Assembly: GCF_003436425.1 (NCBI RefSeq)
Contig: NZ_QSPK01000036.1
Location: 1 to 22,862 of the forward strand
Length of the DNA: 22,862 nucleotides
Reading direction: 5' to 3'
Origin: Eubacterium sp. TM05-53
GTDB lineage: Bacteria; Bacillota_I; Bacilli_A; Erysipelotrichales; Erysipelotrichaceae
Shown here one piece after another: positions 1 through 7,019 of the stretch. Under the pieces are notes generated by a model. It made no database searches. It had not been told where the DNA came from and saw nothing but the letters and a program-made list of their open reading frames with translations. Both the position numbers and the translations under genes were made by a program. Position 1 is the first letter of the stretch, and each line of letters opens with the position of its first letter.

Positions 1-85
1 TAATTTGAAATTGTTTTTTTAGTGATTTTGACCACCTCTTTTTAGTGCGGCCTTTTTTTATCTTTTTTCTATGTTTTATTCACAC

Positions 86-454
86 TTATTCACTCTTCTT
101 TCCAAACACATCAATTACATCTTCTAAACAGCAAGGTAACTCCCCAGTTATCTGAACTATATTCAATACATCCTTTCTGCTTTGTATATCCTCGCATTTC
201 TTATCCAACTCACCCAGCTTTCTATGGCTCAGTTCCTTTAAATTTCCCTCTCTCAAAATTTCTTTAACTTCGTCCAAACTAAACCCTAAACTCACCAACA
301 TTTTTATATCCCATAATTGTCTCAACCCTTCTTCATCAAACTCTCGATCCTTTCCGTTTTCATTCTTTGAAATCACTCCCTTCTTTTCATATCTACGAAT
401 CATATTTCTTGTGATACCCATATGCTCTTCAATCCATTTCACCTTATACTTCAT
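86..454 (-). CDS. MerR-family transcriptional regulator
   Basis: This 122-residue protein is a small MerR-type DNA-binding regulator. The N-terminal part (about residues 3-70) has the winged-helix pattern of the family: a helix-turn-helix around GITRNMIRRYEKKGVI, then a wing and a second helical unit containing LVSLGFSLDEVKEIL. The remaining 50 residues form a short helical tail with a Cys-Cys pair (residues about 108-109, LPCCLED). No large effector domain is present, so the ligand cannot be read off. An AAGGAG ribosome site lies 8 bases before the ATG. Its own promoter appears to have the 19-bp spacer and dyad typical of MerR-controlled promoters, so autoregulation is likely. It diverges from the kinase gene at 627. 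Family assignment is secure; the effector and targets are unknown. Confidence 0.85.
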   Translation of the reverse strand: MKYKVKWIEEHMGITRNMIRRYEKKGVISKNENGKDREFDEEGLRQLWDIKMLVSLGFSLDEVKEILREGNLKELSHRKLGELDKKCEDIQSRKDVLNIVQITGELPCCLEDVIDVFGKKSE

Positions 455-473
455 TGCACACTACTCCTTTTCC

Positions 474-504
474 AATCTACAGCTTTGTTCTTAGAACAAC
501 GCAA
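474..504 (-). promoter_or_regulatory. Putative MerR-controlled promoter with 19-bp spacer and dyad
   Basis: Read on the minus strand, TTGCGT (504-499) and TAGATT (479-474) are separated by exactly 19 bp. A 15-base near-perfect palindrome, TTGTTCTAAGAACAA (485-499), lies mostly in the spacer and touches the -35 box. A long spacer with a dyad inside it is the hallmark of promoters remodelled by MerR proteins. The first gene downstream is the merR-type gene itself. The hexamers are moderate matches, so the call rests on geometry. Confidence 0.55.
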
Positions 505-591
505 GCTAAAAAAGTTATTTCTTTTATCCTTTTTTCGCCATAACAGACCTTGTAGATTTCGCGAACAAAAAAAAGCGGCACAACGACCGCA

Positions 592-620
592 TTGAGTTTA
601 AAGAATAATAATGTTAATAT
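592..620 (+). promoter_or_regulatory. Sigma-A promoter of the kinase gene, apparently giving a leaderless mRNA
   Basis: TTGAGT (592-597) and TAATAT (615-620) are separated by 17 bp. The -10 box ends 6 bases before the ATG at 627, so transcription should start at or within a base or two of the start codon. No Shine-Dalgarno sequence is present. Confidence 0.6.
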
Positions 621-626
621 ATCCAC

Positions 627-1439
627 ATGAACTTAGAAAAATGGATAGAAGAAAATTTTAATACAACAGAATATACACTCAAAAAAACAGACAAAGGCAT
701 TAGCAACCACAACTATTTATTAACAATCAACGACAATAAATATATGGTGCGCGTACCAAAGAAGAATCATGAATCACTTGGTTTACAACATGAACATGAA
801 AAAGAAATCTTGCCACTTGTTTCTGACTTAGATGTACCCGTTATTTTATTCGATGAAAAAGAAGGTATCAAAGTTACTCAATATATTGAGAACGTACAAA
901 CTTTTGATGAATGTAAAGACAAAGACAAATTCGCAAGATGTGCAAACTTAATGAAATCGTTACATACTAAAGAAGCCCCTTTGTTTATTTTCAACCCTTT
1001 TGGAAAAATTGAATTCTACAAATCACAAATTAAAGAACCAATGGTATCTTTTCCAAACGAAAAAAACTTTTTAGAAGCATTAAAAAAAGAATATAAACCA
1101 AATACACTATGTCACAACGACTTTGTACAAGGAAATATTCTTTATAGTGATACAAAAGATTATTTAATAGATTATGAATATGCTGCAAAAAATGATTATC
1201 GCTTTGATATCGCCAGTTTCTTTTCAGAAAACAATATTCACTACATTGACCAAAGAGATCAATTTTATCAAACCTATTTTGATGGAGAAATCGACCCAAT
1301 GATCGATGTGCAAGTGCAGGCGTTTGAAAGAATGGAAGATATTCTTTGGGGATATTGGGCAAATATGCTTTATGAACAAAGAGGCGAACAAATCTATTTT
1401 GACATCGCCAAAGACAAAGAAAAACATTACAGAGGCTAA
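627..1439 (+). CDS. Choline/ethanolamine-kinase-like phosphotransferase (APH fold)
   Basis: This 270-residue protein has the aminoglycoside-phosphotransferase/choline-kinase fold. The Brenner-type catalytic motif is LCHNDFVQGNIL (His163, Asp165, Asn170), followed by LIDYEYA with the metal-binding Asp182. The N-terminal lobe has the pattern ISNHNYLL...YMVRVP seen in LicA-type kinases. It probably transfers the gamma-phosphate of ATP to the hydroxyl of a small cytosolic substrate such as choline or ethanolamine. The best-known bacterial role of this family is phosphocholine decoration of surface glycans, but no licB, licC or licD-type gene adjoins it, so the substrate is open. The gene starts at its first ATG without a ribosome site, 6 bases after a -10 box. 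It converges on mocA, and its stop codon lies in the loop of a shared terminator hairpin. Confidence 0.8.
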   Translation: MNLEKWIEENFNTTEYTLKKTDKGISNHNYLLTINDNKYMVRVPKKNHESLGLQHEHEKEILPLVSDLDVPVILFDEKEGIKVTQYIENVQTFDECKDKDKFARCANLMKSLHTKEAPLFIFNPFGKIEFYKSQIKEPMVSFPNEKNFLEALKKEYKPNTLCHNDFVQGNILYSDTKDYLIDYEYAAKNDYRFDIASFFSENNIHYIDQRDQFYQTYFDGEIDPMIDVQVQAFERMEDILWGYWANMLYEQRGEQIYFDIAKDKEKHYRG

Positions 1440-1455
1440 ATTGCCTCTGTTTTTT
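1429..1455 (+). terminator. Intrinsic terminator shared by convergent kinase and mocA genes
   Basis: ACAGAGGC (1429-1436) pairs with GCCTCTGT (1443-1450) around a 6-base loop holding the kinase stop codon, followed by a T-run to 1455. On the minus strand the same hairpin follows the mocA stop, but the U-tract there is weaker. Confidence 0.85.
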
Positions 1456-1975
1456 CATCTATATCCATAAACTCTTCTTCTGATAAAGAAACCGTTAAAT
1501 ACATATCATTACCAATGATTTGTTTAGCCCCTTTATCATTACATAGCCGTTTAGCCCTTTCATAATACCCTTTTGGAAGCAACATCGGATTGCACAATAT
1601 ACCATTATACTCACAAATCACAATATGTTCTCCATCTTGGATGGAAACCATTTTTTTTAATGTATCCAATTTTAAATACGGCATATCCGCAACCATCAGT
1701 ATGCATGCATTATTTTGACAAGCACCCACACCTAGAGCGATAGAATGACCTTGACCATATTCAGGGTGATTATTCATAACAACATGATAACCTAAAGTTT
1801 CAGCCATTTCCTTTATCTTTTTATATTGCGTTACTACAACAACATCCGAAAAAGCTTGTCCCTTATCCAATGCATATTCAATAAGTTTCTTACCATGAAA
1901 TTCGTACAGAAGCTTATTTGAAACAAAGCGTCTGGAAAAACCAGACGCTAAGATAATCAAAGAAATATTATTCAT
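1436..1975 (-). CDS. mocA: MocA-like molybdenum cofactor cytidylyltransferase
   Basis: This 179-residue MobA/MocA-type nucleotidyltransferase probably transfers CMP from CTP to molybdopterin, giving the dinucleotide cofactor used by xanthine-dehydrogenase-family enzymes. The NTP-binding signature is at residues 9-23: LASGFSRRF followed by Lys21-Leu22. A metal-binding VADMPY segment is near residue 95, and QGHSIALG matches the ribitol/cofactor-side loop. It is the last gene of the xdh cluster: its ATG overlaps the end of the Mo-subunit gene by 8 bases, which supports translational coupling and a role in maturing that enzyme. Gene length is typical. Cytidylyl rather than guanylyl specificity is inferred from the neighbours, since GMP-type cofactors are not used by this hydroxylase family. 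Confidence 0.82.
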   Translation of the reverse strand: MNNISLIILASGFSRRFVSNKLLYEFHGKKLIEYALDKGQAFSDVVVVTQYKKIKEMAETLGYHVVMNNHPEYGQGHSIALGVGACQNNACILMVADMPYLKLDTLKKMVSIQDGEHIVICEYNGILCNPMLLPKGYYERAKRLCNDKGAKQIIGNDMYLTVSLSEEEFMDIDEKTEAI

Positions 1976-4244
1976 CTTCTTTTCCTAATAAGACTTTTTC
2001 AGCAGTAATAGGCAAAGTACGAACCTGCACCCCCGTCGCATGTTTTACAGCACTAGCAATTGCACTTGTTGGCGTATTAATAACAACTTCTCCAATGGAT
2101 TTAGCACCAAATGGACCATTGTCTTCATAACTGCTTTCAAATTCAACACGAACACTTGGAACATCCACTCTTGTTGGCAACTTATACTGCAAAAAGTTGC
2201 GATTACGCATCTTACCCTCATTTGAGTATGTGACATCCTCACTTAAAGCCATACCAATACCTTGTACAATACCACCTTCAGCTTGTACACGAGCCAAGTT
2301 AGGATTAATAACAGTTCCACAATCAACAACAGATACATAATCATGAACTTTGATTTCACCCGTTAACTTATCCACATCCACTTCGGCAATACCAACCATA
2401 AATGGAGGAGGACTTGTAGGCGACATATGAGAGTCACTCGCAATCAATGCTTTTGCGATACCACCATTGAAACATGTATCCGCAAAATCAGCCAAACTCA
2501 TTTCATGGGTATGATCTAATGTATTGATTTTCTTACCATCAAATTCAATCTCTGCTTTATCCACATTGAAGAATCCAGCTGCCGCTTCTAAAATAGAATT
2601 TCTTAGTTTTTCACAAGCCTTTACTACGGCCATACCCGTTACATACGTTGTACTTGAAGCATAAGAACCCGTATCATAAGGAGAATGATCTGTATCCAAA
2701 GCACTTGTGACAACTTGATCCACATCACAATCCATACATTCTGCAACCATTTGAGCAAGAATCGTATCACAACCCGTACCCATATCTGTAGCACCAATAC
2801 TCAATGTATAGAAACCATCATCCTGCAGTTTAATTTCAACAGAACCTACATCAAGTCCTGAAATACCACTACCTTGCATAGATAAAGAAACACCTAAACC
2901 ACGAACGAAATCACCCATATCACGTCTTAAAGGTTTATTCTTGTAGTCAATCATTTCCATCGCTTTTTCTAAACAACGATCCAACGCACACGCATTCAAT
3001 TCTTCATTATAATATTGCGATAACACTTCATTTTCACGTGTCATATTCTTAAAACGAATTTCACAAGGATCCATATTCAATTCATCAGCCAATTCATTAA
3101 TAATAGATTCAACCGCAAACTGACCTTGCGTAGCCCCATATCCTCTATAGGCACCTGCACGCATTGTATTTGTATAAACCACATCATATGTAAAACGACT
3201 CGCTTTAACATGGTTATATAAAGGTAAAGATTTATGTCCTGCCAAACCAATCGTAGTAGGACCATGCTCTCCATAAGCCCCTTGATTTGATAATGTATAT
3301 AAATCTATAGCTTCAATCGTACCATCTTTTTTAGCCCCAATACGAACATGCATCTTCATTTCATGTCTTGAGTTACTAGCCGCAAAAGTTTCTTCACGCG
3401 TATACACAATTTTACTTGGCTTTTTAAGTTTCCAAGTCACAAACGCCGTAAAAATTTCACAACAAGCTGTTTGTTTAGCACCAAAACCACCACCAATTCT
3501 TGGTTTGATGACATTGATTTTTGATTTTGGAATTTCCAAAGCATTACTTAAAATTCGACGAACATGGAAAGGAATCTGTGTAGAACTTACACAATTTAAA
3601 CGACCATATGTATCAATATAACAATATGAACGCATAGTTTCCATCATTGCCTGAGCATTGGCCTTTGTATGATAATCTCTTTCCAAGACTACATCACACT
3701 CTTTTAATACGGCATCCACATCACCGACAACACTTTCTCCACTGCTGACAATATTACGCTTTACATCATTTCCAATCTCACAAAGGCATTTATAATCTTC
3801 TTCATCATGAATCACGATTGCATTATCAATCGATTTTTCAAAATCCAACAATGGCTCTAATACTTCATAATCTACTTTAATCGCTTTTAAAGCACGATCC
3901 ACACAATCTTCATTAGCTCCTGCAACGATTGCCACTTCATCCCCTACATAGCGAACGACATTTTCTAAGATTCTACGATCGTATGGACTTGGTTCAGGAT
4001 AAGATTGTCCTGCAAGAGTAAAACGAGAAGTTGGAACATCCTCATATGTATATACAGCTTCAATTCCAGGAATTCTTTTCGCAATAGAAGTATCAATACT
4101 TTTAATTTTCGCATATGCATGTGGACTTCTTAGAAGTTTGACAATCAAACAATCCTTTGGTGCTAAATCATCACAATATACAGGCTGACCCGTAACTAAA
4201 GCCATCGCATCCTTTTTGATGACACCTTTTCCTACACTATTCAT
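1968..4244 (-). CDS. xdhA: Xanthine dehydrogenase family molybdenum-binding subunit
   Basis: This 758-residue subunit carries the molybdopterin active site of a three-subunit purine (or N-heterocycle) hydroxylase. Key segments are GGGFGAKQ (Mo-cofactor contact), AGAYRGYGATQGQFAVE (the Arg region that orients purines in known enzymes) and, near the C terminus, GAKSIGE, whose Glu (about residue 719) is the catalytic base. Gln replaces the Glu802 of the bovine enzyme, as I recall for E. coli XdhA, so the pocket is the bacterial type. The ATG at 4244 is preferred over a GTG nine bases upstream because GAGGTG lies at the right distance. It overlaps the 2Fe-2S gene upstream and mocA downstream by 8 bases each. 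The exact substrate (xanthine, hypoxanthine, urate in reverse, or another ring) cannot be fixed from sequence; the purine riboswitch and permease upstream favour a purine. Confidence 0.87.
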   Translation of the reverse strand: MNSVGKGVIKKDAMALVTGQPVYCDDLAPKDCLIVKLLRSPHAYAKIKSIDTSIAKRIPGIEAVYTYEDVPTSRFTLAGQSYPEPSPYDRRILENVVRYVGDEVAIVAGANEDCVDRALKAIKVDYEVLEPLLDFEKSIDNAIVIHDEEDYKCLCEIGNDVKRNIVSSGESVVGDVDAVLKECDVVLERDYHTKANAQAMMETMRSYCYIDTYGRLNCVSSTQIPFHVRRILSNALEIPKSKINVIKPRIGGGFGAKQTACCEIFTAFVTWKLKKPSKIVYTREETFAASNSRHEMKMHVRIGAKKDGTIEAIDLYTLSNQGAYGEHGPTTIGLAGHKSLPLYNHVKASRFTYDVVYTNTMRAGAYRGYGATQGQFAVESIINELADELNMDPCEIRFKNMTRENEVLSQYYNEELNACALDRCLEKAMEMIDYKNKPLRRDMGDFVRGLGVSLSMQGSGISGLDVGSVEIKLQDDGFYTLSIGATDMGTGCDTILAQMVAECMDCDVDQVVTSALDTDHSPYDTGSYASSTTYVTGMAVVKACEKLRNSILEAAAGFFNVDKAEIEFDGKKINTLDHTHEMSLADFADTCFNGGIAKALIASDSHMSPTSPPPFMVGIAEVDVDKLTGEIKVHDYVSVVDCGTVINPNLARVQAEGGIVQGIGMALSEDVTYSNEGKMRNRNFLQYKLPTRVDVPSVRVEFESSYEDNGPFGAKSIGEVVINTPTSAIASAVKHATGVQVRTLPITAEKVLLGKEDE

Positions 4245-4698
4245 GATTTTCACCTCGACTTAAATACGCTTTAATAGCACGCATCTGCGACATATATCCA
4301 GAGCAACGACATAAATTTCCAGCTAAATAAGCACGAATCTCATCATCACTTGGATTCACTAATTCTTTTTCCATCGCCAAAACATTCATAATAAATCCTG
4401 GCGAACAGAAACCACATTGTTCTGCACCTTGTTTTGCCATAAACATGCCGAATTCACTGGCTTCTTTTTGAAGCCCTTCAAGCGTTGTAATTTCATGACC
4501 ATCACATCGAACCGTTAATGTACTACAAGAAAGAATAGGTGTTCCATCCTTCCATACTGTACACAATCCACAGTTTGCGGTATCACAACCTCTTTTTACA
4601 CTGTAACACCCATGATCTCTTAGCCAGTCTAACAATAAAGTTTGTGGCTGTACATCATCCTGAATCAATTTTCCATTCACTTTAATTTTAACCAACAT
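4237..4698 (-). CDS. xdhC: Xanthine dehydrogenase family 2Fe-2S subunit
   Basis: This 153-residue subunit relays electrons between the molybdenum centre and FAD through two 2Fe-2S clusters. The plant-ferredoxin-like N-terminal domain has Cys38, Cys43, Cys46 and Cys58. The C-terminal helical domain has Cys95, Cys98, Cys130 and Cys132 in the GFCSPG and LCRCSGY motifs. All eight ligands are present, and the length is that of CoxS/E. coli XdhC proteins. The gene overlaps the FAD gene by 11 bases and the Mo gene by 8, so the three subunits are translationally coupled in the order FAD, FeS, Mo. The symbol follows E. coli usage, where xdhC is the iron-sulfur subunit. Confidence 0.93.
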   Translation of the reverse strand: MLVKIKVNGKLIQDDVQPQTLLLDWLRDHGCYSVKRGCDTANCGLCTVWKDGTPILSCSTLTVRCDGHEITTLEGLQKEASEFGMFMAKQGAEQCGFCSPGFIMNVLAMEKELVNPSDDEIRAYLAGNLCRCSGYMSQMRAIKAYLSRGENHE

Positions 4699-5437
4699 AA
4701 GACTCTACCTTTCTCAATAACTTCTGAGTTAATCCCTCAACAAGTTTTTCTCTATATTCCTTGCTTCCGCGCATATTGTCTGCACAATATACATCTAAAT
4801 CAATATGATCTAAATCACAATTATAAACTTTCGCAATAGCTGGTCTTGCACCAAAACAGAATCGGTAGTGATCTGCATACTTTGTACAAGATGCATTTAA
4901 AACACTTAAATCCGTAGCACTCCTTCTTACAGAAACAAAGGCACTCGGCAAATTTGTCTTCTTCACATAAATATATTCCACAATATCCTTTTCATATGGA
5001 AGACTCACAAATTCTTCAAGTGAAATACGCCCATGTTTATGTGTTTGTACATCACATTCTAAACATAATAAGCTACAGATGACATCACTAAAACTAAAAC
5101 GCGAATATATACTTCCTCCAACTGTTGCTAAGTTTCTTAATTGCACACCAACAATATCCTTTACAGCATCTCTAAATACATAACAAGTTGCCTCATTAAA
5201 AGCTTGATGTGTTTCTAATTGACGCAAAGTCACCATGGCACCAATCTTAAATTCTGTATCATCTTCTTCAATTTGATCCAAACCTAATTTACTCAAATCA
5301 ATAGCGGTTGGAATCTGAATGTCTTCCATCTTCAACCAGATCATACCGCCTAGAATCATATTCTTTTTATTTTTCGTTAGTAGCGCATACGCCTCATCTA
5401 AAGATTCTGGCGATGCATAATTCATTATTCTTAACAT
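4688..5437 (-). CDS. xdhB: Xanthine dehydrogenase family FAD-binding subunit (short, divergent FAD loop)
   Basis: This 249-residue protein is the flavin subunit of the hydroxylase, passing electrons on to an acceptor such as NAD+. It matches the CoxM/XdhB family: an N-terminal FAD loop at residues 29-35, a second flavin segment QLRNLATVGGS at 99-109, and an ASCTK strand in the C-terminal domain. It is somewhat short for the family (commonly 260-290). Its first FAD loop reads LGGMIWL where most homologues have a GGTD/GGTN-type loop; this is reported separately. The start is the ATG at 5437, with a GAGAG-type ribosome site; a second ATG lies four codons in. A palindromic terminator separates it from the permease gene upstream, so it needs read-through or its own promoter. 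Confidence 0.83.
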   Translation of the reverse strand: MLRIMNYASPESLDEAYALLTKNKKNMILGGMIWLKMEDIQIPTAIDLSKLGLDQIEEDDTEFKIGAMVTLRQLETHQAFNEATCYVFRDAVKDIVGVQLRNLATVGGSIYSRFSFSDVICSLLCLECDVQTHKHGRISLEEFVSLPYEKDIVEYIYVKKTNLPSAFVSVRRSATDLSVLNASCTKYADHYRFCFGARPAIAKVYNCDLDHIDLDVYCADNMRGSKEYREKLVEGLTQKLLRKVESYVG

Positions 5438-5470
5438 AATGGATACGCTCTCTTTCTTTACTAAAATTTT

Positions 5471-5507
5471 AACACAAAAAGAAAGTGTTAAACATAATGT
5501 TTAACAC
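5471..5507 (-). terminator. Intrinsic terminator after the permease gene
   Basis: A 23-base palindrome (5485-5507, arms GTGTTAAACAT and ATGTTTAACAC) lies just beyond the permease stop. On the minus strand it is followed by TTTCTTTTT. It would uncouple the permease from the xdh genes, fully or partly. Confidence 0.7.
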
Positions 5508-5514
5508 CGATTCG

Positions 5515-6822
5515 TTAGTCTTTTTTACCAGGCAAAATTAAATTTAATACGGTTGCGATCACAAACGTCATAATAATTCCGTTTTGTGCAAAAATATTTC
5601 CAACCCAACTTGGTAATTGTGCTAGAACTGTAGGCACTTGTCCAATACCAATTCCAAGACCAATTGCCAAGGCAATAATCAAAGTGTTTCTTTCATTGAA
5701 TTCAACACGCATCAATGATTGAATACCACTTACCAAAATACTCGCAAACATAATAACGGCAGCTCCACCAAGTACAGATTGAGGCATAACCGCAAATAAA
5801 GCACTTAATTTTGGACAGAAACCGCAAAGAATCAAGAAGATAGCTCCTGTCATAATTGTAAAACGGTTAACAACTTTAGTCACTGAAACCAAACCAACAT
5901 TTTGAGAGAATGAAGTATTTGGCAAAACTCCAAACAATGAGGCAACAACAGAACCTAAACCATCTGCCAAAACGCCACCTTGTAATTCTTCAGAAGTTGC
6001 TTCACGATCTAAACCACCATTTGTGATACCAGAAACATCTCCGACTGTTTCAACTGTTGTCGCAATAAACATAATTCCCATCGCAATAATTACTTCCAAA
6101 TTAAATTCCATCTTCACTGGCATAAATGTTGGAAGTGCAATCCAAGAAGCGGTTTGAACTTGCGTAAAATCAACCATTCCTAATACAATGGCCAAGATAT
6201 ATCCGGCAATAATACCGATCAAAATCGAAGCATTATTCACAAAACCTTTAATTTGTTTTGCGATAATAATTACCAAAATAACAAATGTACCAACCAACAA
6301 ATGTTTAGGATCCCCAAAATCAGCAGCACCACTACCACCACCAAAATAATTGATACCAACAGGAAGTAATGATAAACCAATTGAAATAATAACTAAGCTA
6401 GTAACAACAGGTGGGAATAATTTTCTTAATGGTTTGATGAAGAAACCTAACACCATCTCAAATAAACCACCAATTAAACTTGCTCCCATCAATGCACCAT
6501 AGCCATATAAAGCGCCCATGGCTTTGGCAGTTCCAATAAATCCAGAACTTGTACCCATAACGATTGGAAGTTTAGCTCCCACTTTCCACACTGGATATAA
6601 CTGAACTAAAGTAACAGCTCCTGCAATAAACATCGCATTTTGAATCAATGCAGATTTCAAATCCGGTGATAATCCAAGCATTCCTGCAATAATCAATAAT
6701 GGACTGATATTTCCAAGAAACATAGCCAATACGTGTTGAATTCCTAAAGGCAACGCCTCTTTTAAAGGAACAACACCATCAAGTTCATATATAGAACTTT
6801 TTTTCACATCTTCTTTTCTCAT
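5515..6822 (-). CDS. pbuX: NCS2-family xanthine/guanine permease
   Basis: This 435-residue polytopic membrane protein is a nucleobase:cation symporter-2, predicted to import xanthine or a related purine. Family signatures are TVETVGDVSGI in the middle and GVLPNTSFSQNVGLVSVTKVVNRF (positions about 300-323), whose NxGxxxxT-type segment distinguishes purine from uracil carriers. Hydrophobic segments cover almost the whole length, consistent with the usual 14 spans. The ATG at 6822 is chosen over an upstream in-frame ATG at 6900 because GGAGG (6829-6833) lies directly before it and the extra residues would be encoded by riboswitch RNA. Control by a guanine-class riboswitch with a terminator in the leader is visible. 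Xanthine versus guanine/hypoxanthine specificity is inferred from the riboswitch and the xdh genes. Confidence 0.9.
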   Translation of the reverse strand: MRKEDVKKSSIYELDGVVPLKEALPLGIQHVLAMFLGNISPLLIIAGMLGLSPDLKSALIQNAMFIAGAVTLVQLYPVWKVGAKLPIVMGTSSGFIGTAKAMGALYGYGALMGASLIGGLFEMVLGFFIKPLRKLFPPVVTSLVIISIGLSLLPVGINYFGGGSGAADFGDPKHLLVGTFVILVIIIAKQIKGFVNNASILIGIIAGYILAIVLGMVDFTQVQTASWIALPTFMPVKMEFNLEVIIAMGIMFIATTVETVGDVSGITNGGLDREATSEELQGGVLADGLGSVVASLFGVLPNTSFSQNVGLVSVTKVVNRFTIMTGAIFLILCGFCPKLSALFAVMPQSVLGGAAVIMFASILVSGIQSLMRVEFNERNTLIIALAIGLGIGIGQVPTVLAQLPSWVGNIFAQNGIIMTFVIATVLNLILPGKKD

Positions 6823-6834
6823 TCTTTTCCTCCG

Positions 6835-6962
6835 AAAATAAAAAAGTCTCGTACAAAAACGAGAATCAACGCGACACAATAAAAAAGTAGGTTGATTCAC
6901 AGTCCCTGAATTTACGGTTTAGGGGTAGAAACATCGACACCGTATTAGTCGACATATACGAA
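6835..6962 (-). promoter_or_regulatory. Guanine-class purine riboswitch with terminator expression platform
   Basis: The aptamer spans 6962-6896 on the minus strand. P1 is UUCGUA with UGUGAA, P2 is UCGAC with GUCGA, and P3 is CCCU with AGGG. L2 has AUACGG, L3 has ACCGUAAA, and J2/3 has the invariant UUUCUACC. The specificity base in the GAC of J3/1 is C (position 74 in the standard numbering), which marks guanine-type rather than adenine-type ligand recognition. Downstream, GAAUCAAC (6898-6891), whose first three bases belong to the 3' side of P1, can pair with GUUGAUUC (6870-6863) as an antiterminator. When P1 forms, UCUCGU/ACGAGA (6864-6859 and 6852-6847) plus a U-tract (6845-6835) make a terminator. 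Purine abundance should therefore turn the permease off. Confidence 0.92.
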
Positions 6963-6972
6963 ACACGTTTGG

Positions 6973-6978
6973 ATTATA
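6973..6978 (-). promoter_or_regulatory. -10 box of the riboswitch-permease transcript
   Basis: TATAAT on the minus strand lies about 11 bases upstream of riboswitch stem P1. The -35 region falls in a T-tract and is a poor match, so only the -10 is claimed. Confidence 0.55.
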
Positions 6979-6988
6979 TCATTCATCT

Positions 6989-7019
6989 TAAAAAAAAAAT
7001 AGGACAAATCGTCCTATTT
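6989..7019 (-). terminator. Intrinsic terminator of the nucleotidyltransferase gene
   Basis: On the minus strand AAATAGGAC pairs with GTCCTATTT (9 bp, 5-base loop) and runs into a tract of about ten T. The stop codon TAG of the upstream gene is inside the 5' arm. Confidence 0.88.

Noticed and set aside
562..590. A GC-rich mini-hairpin followed by a T-run on the minus strand (GCGG...CCGC)
   Set aside because: It looks like a weak terminator, but no minus-strand gene lies upstream of it and the stem is only 4-5 bp; at most it stops antisense transcripts.
1030..1458. A 142-codon minus-strand open frame opposite the kinase gene
   Set aside because: The kinase motifs on the plus strand are decisive; the other frame resembles no family.
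1968..5437. A selenium-dependent hydroxylase system
   Set aside because: None of the accessory genes typical of such systems is seen beside the cluster and no in-frame UGA or selenocysteine element is evident; selenium dependence cannot be claimed.
6823..6900. A longer permease start at 6900
   Set aside because: The extra residues would be translated from the riboswitch and terminator; the ribosome site supports 6822.
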